Assembly: GCA_003568945.1 (NCBI GenBank)
Contig: BDIP01000028.1
Location: 1 to 36,419, forward strand
Direction of reading: 5' to 3'
Source: Kipferlia bialata
Taxonomy: Eukaryota; Fornicata
Length of the DNA: 36,419 bases
Part shown: positions 33,501 to 36,419 of the stretch, one piece after another
How the letters are laid out: the number at the start of each line of letters is the position of its first letter
Position numbering within the stretch: position 1 is the stretch's first letter
Translations under genes and position numbers: made by a program
The notes under the pieces: generated by a model
Seen by the model: only the letters and a program-made list of their open reading frames with translations
What the model was told of the DNA's origin: nothing
Database searches by the model: none

Positions 33501-35339
33501 AGTTACCTCAACATCCACACGGCTATTGCGGCCTTCCCAGACCACCAGGTTCCCCGGTCTGCATCAGTCTACTTCCAAAGTGATGCTCTCTCCTTAAGTA
33601 TTGACTCACTCGTAGCTCAAGGCGTCCCTCAATGAGCTTGTTCCTCTTCACATCAACCACCAGACCACACAAGAGTTTGACGTCCCTTTTCAGTTAAAGT
33701 TCGTTGCACCTTTGTTATACTACGCAGTGCAACACCGAACCCATATATACTACAGTGTAATTCCTTCTGTAGTGCTCTGACTACAGGTTCATCCGTCCTG
33801 CCATGCCGTGTTTGTGTGAGAACATACCCACACCCTCAATTGGTGACTATGCCCGTCTTAGAGCCCAGCATAGGCACATACTGCCAAGGCTGAGGATTCT
33901 CATGGAGGCACCTGCCTTTGACATGGCCATTCTGGAGGCAGAGTCACCGCTTACACACATGCTTCTCTACACCGCACACACACTGTCCGTGTTACCCGAC
34001 GTGCCTGAGGTCTCGCTATGTCGGATACTCCTGGCAGCAGAGCCACTGGTAATGAGGTCTGGTAGGTGAGGTGGCTGTGGATACTCTAACATGTAAGCCT
34101 ATGAACAAATACACATTCACGTACACCCACGAACATATGCACTTGTATTCAGCTCTGCTCACACCTAGTCTCTATGTGGCCGACACTGCGCTGTCCCTCT
34201 ATCTGCTGAACCATGTACTACAGCAACTGAGAGGAGACGACCCAGGGTGGTTTGCTGACAGTGCCTGTCTGGCCCTACTAGTGGCTGCATTCTTCACACA
34301 CACTGACAGACCCGCCATGAGTGAGGGTGAGTCAGTCACTGAGTCAGTCTGTGCATAGTGAGTATGAGACTCCCTGGGGATCCACATTGAGTCCGATCAC
34401 CTGTTGTCCCTCTTCTATCTTCGTATATCACCTGTATGTGTCACACACCTCAGAGTGCATGGCCGTCACCGGGTGCCCCAGATACATGATCCACTCAGGC
34501 CCTAACCCCTGCGCCAAGCACTCCTGCTCGCTGTTCATGCTACTGGAACAGGTGTGAATAGTGAGTCTTCATGATACATTGAACAACTTACCCTCAGACT
34601 CTGCCCATCAAGCAGTACTTCCCTTGCTTCAGAGAGCTAGTCAGAGACATTATGATTGGGGCCTTCCATGGATTCGAGAACGGGTTCTCACCTGGCCGTC
34701 TGTCTTGTCACAGCTCGTTGACTGACTGGGCAGGGGCTGCGCTTGTCACACTCACAGACCCAGGCATATATTGTGTACAATACAGTGGAGAGTGTGCATT
34801 GGCATTTGTGTGCGTTGTGTGCGCTAGGGCCACCCTCTGACCCCAGGCCCCACCACCCCCACAGGCATCACCCTGCGTCTCCTGCTCTCCTCCGTCCTCC
34901 ACCTAGTGAGGATGGGTCGATATACAGCGGGTATGGGACCATGTACATATACTCTACAGTGTAGTGTTGCCTCACCCCAGACTGGGCTACCTGTCACACC
35001 CTGTGTCTGGCCTATGCCAGGGAGGAGAACTTCTTCTCGTTCCTGGACAGGGAGATGGAGCTGCGGTCTTCACCATTTGTGTACACCACTCTAGACGACT
35101 ATATGGAGCACCTCTCCAGCGAGACCGACCACATATACAGCATGTGCAGTGAGCTGTGTCGGTTTGCTAGGAAGTGTGTCCCCCTCCACTGCGATGCCCT
35201 GTGCCGACTGGCAGAGGGTGTGACGGAGAGAGCAGCCGACAACCACCAGAGGTGGGTGACACACTTTGGGGCTGGGTGTGGGTTGGATGAAGAGTCATCC
35301 AGCGGGGAGTATGCACCCTTGGAGTCAGAAGACTTTTAG
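30578..35339 (+). CDS. multi-span membrane PAS protein with a second degenerate phosphodiesterase domain (probable pseudoenzyme)
   Basis: Nineteen exons join in phase to about 1,051 aa: 30578-30699, 30751-30840, 30985-31261, 31395-31579, 31671-31934, 32175-32344, 32372-32540, 32575-32812, 32895-33100, 33182-33261, 33332-33407, 33485-33548, 33616-33698, 33787-34065, 34169-34320, 34454-34551, 34598-34772, 34847-34915, 34981-35339 (TAG). Residues 1-370 hold six to eight hydrophobic spans (LFGVVPVNVYAGCLVLGLVV, LVLLTIPLTIFSSAAPPLVY). PAS-like segments follow (YTIHPQPASVYFFLTQALKA). From about 720 the PDE order appears: AFDMAILE, SLYVADTALSLYLL for YHNxxHAxDV, LALLVAAFFTHTDRPA for HDxDHPG, AKHSCSLFMLLEQ, FRELVRDIM and ENFFSFLDREMEL. 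Metal-binding His and Asp are largely replaced. The donors at 31934, 33548 and 34320 are the least certain. Some introns are very short (27 and 34 nt). Confidence 0.68.
30920..30941. repeat. (AT)n microsatellite
   Basis: An 11-unit AT run lies inside the second intron of the multi-span pseudo-PDE gene. Shorter AT runs occur in other introns, for example near 9106-9128 and 13074-13086. Confidence 0.9.
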
Positions 35340-35412
35340 TACAGTGCTGCAATAGACAGAACCAGTAACGTCACATATTAAGCATTTTGTATCACGGTCT
35401 ATTCTTGTGTTA

Positions 35413-36338
35413 CTATCTGGTCCTCGCATGTGTCTCTGTACCATTAGTCACTATCTCATACTCCACCACTGCACTATCCGCGAGATAGGCTGCATCCTCC
35501 TCTGCTATCCCCTCAATCACCCCCTCCACTCTCTCCAGCAGGTGGTGCACGTCCTGTCTCACACTGTCCTCCAATCTCTCTAGGCCGTCTCTGGTGTGGC
35601 CCAGAAGGCCACTGAGGGAGTCGGTGAGAGCTGCGACCTCTGCATCAGAGGCCTTGACAAAATAGACACCGGCACACAGGGAGATGAGTGCATGCACCAC
35701 CAGGGATAGGATGAGGATCCACTTGCACCTGACCACCCACTTTGACAGACACCCACACCCCCACACGGCCTTGCCCCCCTTCTTCGCCTTGCCCCTGCCC
35801 TCCCCCTGCTCATGCCCTGCGACCAGGGCGTCTGTCCGGGCAGCCACACCCCTGTCTGTACCTGCATGCACATAGGACACTAGGGCGAGGAGGTCATCCC
35901 TCCTGACATCGAGCACAGACACACACTCGTCCACACACTTGCGGCACTGCTTGGCCTTGGGGAGAGAGGCAGAGGGTCTGTACCCGGCAGAGGTGAGCCG
36001 GGTGTACAGGGGGAGGAGGGCGGGAGAGAGGCCCTTGGTGGCTAGCTCTGCCTTGAGCATTGACTGGATGGAGAGGGAGGTGGACACACTCTCCTCATCG
36101 GACAAGGCACAGCCTGGAGAGTCAGAACAGGGGGGGGGGGAGAGAGAGAGAGAGAGAGAATGAAGGTGTGTGTGGGTGGGTGTAAAGGGGAGCAGGGGGT
36201 CGACTCACCCAGCACCACGACTGGGCATGTCAGGACGCACTGCATGGTGGCATAGTCCTGGGTGTGGATGACCAGGGCATCCTTGATCTTATCCTGCACG
36301 GAGGAGGTCTGCTGGGAGATGTATCTCTCGAACACAGC
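35413..36338 (-). CDS. single-span membrane protein, 3' part (5' end outside the window)
   Basis: Two exons are visible and join in phase: 36338-36209 and 36113-35413 (stop). Acceptors are CTTACCCTAG and CTGACTCTCCAG. The visible product of about 276 residues begins AVFERYISQQTSSVQDKIKD. It has a CxxC pair (KQCRKCVDEC), a basic Gly/Lys stretch (EGRGKAKKGGKAVWGCGC), one strong membrane span (WILILSLVVHALISLCAGVY) and then an amphipathic, coiled-coil-like segment (LSGLLGHTRDGLERLEDSV). The C-terminus has an N-glycosylation sequon (NGTET), so that side may be extracellular (inference). I recognise no family. Its stop lies 73 bp from the stop of the convergent pseudo-PDE gene. Confidence 0.7.
36130..36160. 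repeat. poly-G followed by (GA)n
   Basis: Eleven G then ten GA units lie in the intron between the two visible exons of the right-edge gene. Purine runs of this kind recur in introns across the window, for example near 12115-12130 and 12907-12931. Confidence 0.85.
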
Positions 36339-36419
36339 CTAGGGTAAGGATATATATATGTGGGAGGAGGGGGGGGGGGGGGTTTGAGGAGGACGAGTTC
36401 GTCAGCGGTTACGTTTCTC

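Noticed and set aside
1-36419. Search for transposons, retroelements, viral genes, CRISPR arrays and rRNA
   Set aside because: No transposase, reverse transcriptase, integrase or capsid motifs, no long terminal or inverted repeats, and no regularly spaced repeats were seen. Apart from the tRNA-like element no RNA gene is recognisable.

Overview
The window is nuclear DNA of a very intron-rich protist. I assembled exons by hand on both strands by joining reading frames across GT...AG introns. Nearly every intron ends in a fused branch point plus acceptor of the form CTNAC-(2 to 6 nt)-AG, most often CTSACCCYAG. This compact 3' splice site is known from Giardia and other fornicate metamonads. With the extreme intron density and the use of all three standard stop codons, it suggests a free-living fornicate such as Kipferlia bialata. 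That identification is inference. I saw no transposase, reverse transcriptase, capsid gene or other mobile element.

Layout: (1) 1-142, a TC microsatellite and the last exon of a plus-strand gene cut by the window edge. (2) 502-4575 minus, 19 exons: a membrane-anchored PAS protein with a degenerate class I cyclic-nucleotide phosphodiesterase (PDE) domain. (3) 4646-7449 plus, 14 exons: UV-damage endonuclease (UvdE/UVE1 family), head to head with (2) and carrying a tRNA-like Pol III element in intron 2. (4) 7684-10946 minus, 19 exons: a secreted-side seven-bladed FG-GAP (integrin-alpha-like) propeller with one membrane span. (5) 11357-27085 minus, about 74 exons and about 3,446 residues: a giant protein with helical and disordered regions, a protein kinase domain, a dual-specificity-phosphatase fold lacking the catalytic Cys and Arg, and a Cys-rich module. 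(6) About 27094-30215 plus: an acidic protein with four copies of an unrecognised helical (helix-turn-helix-like) repeat. (7) 30578-35339 plus, 19 exons: a second multi-span, PAS, degenerate-PDE protein. (8) 35413-36338 minus: the 3' part of a single-span membrane protein running off the right edge.

The genes do not form an operon-like pathway, but the theme is signalling. Two PAS-PDE membrane proteins have lost metal ligands, and one giant kinase carries a dead phosphatase fold. Such pseudoenzymes are usually scaffolds, ligand sensors or allosteric partners, and that role here is inference. The most novel items are the giant kinase-pseudophosphatase, the four-repeat protein, the paired pseudo-PDEs, and a possible 15-nt intron.
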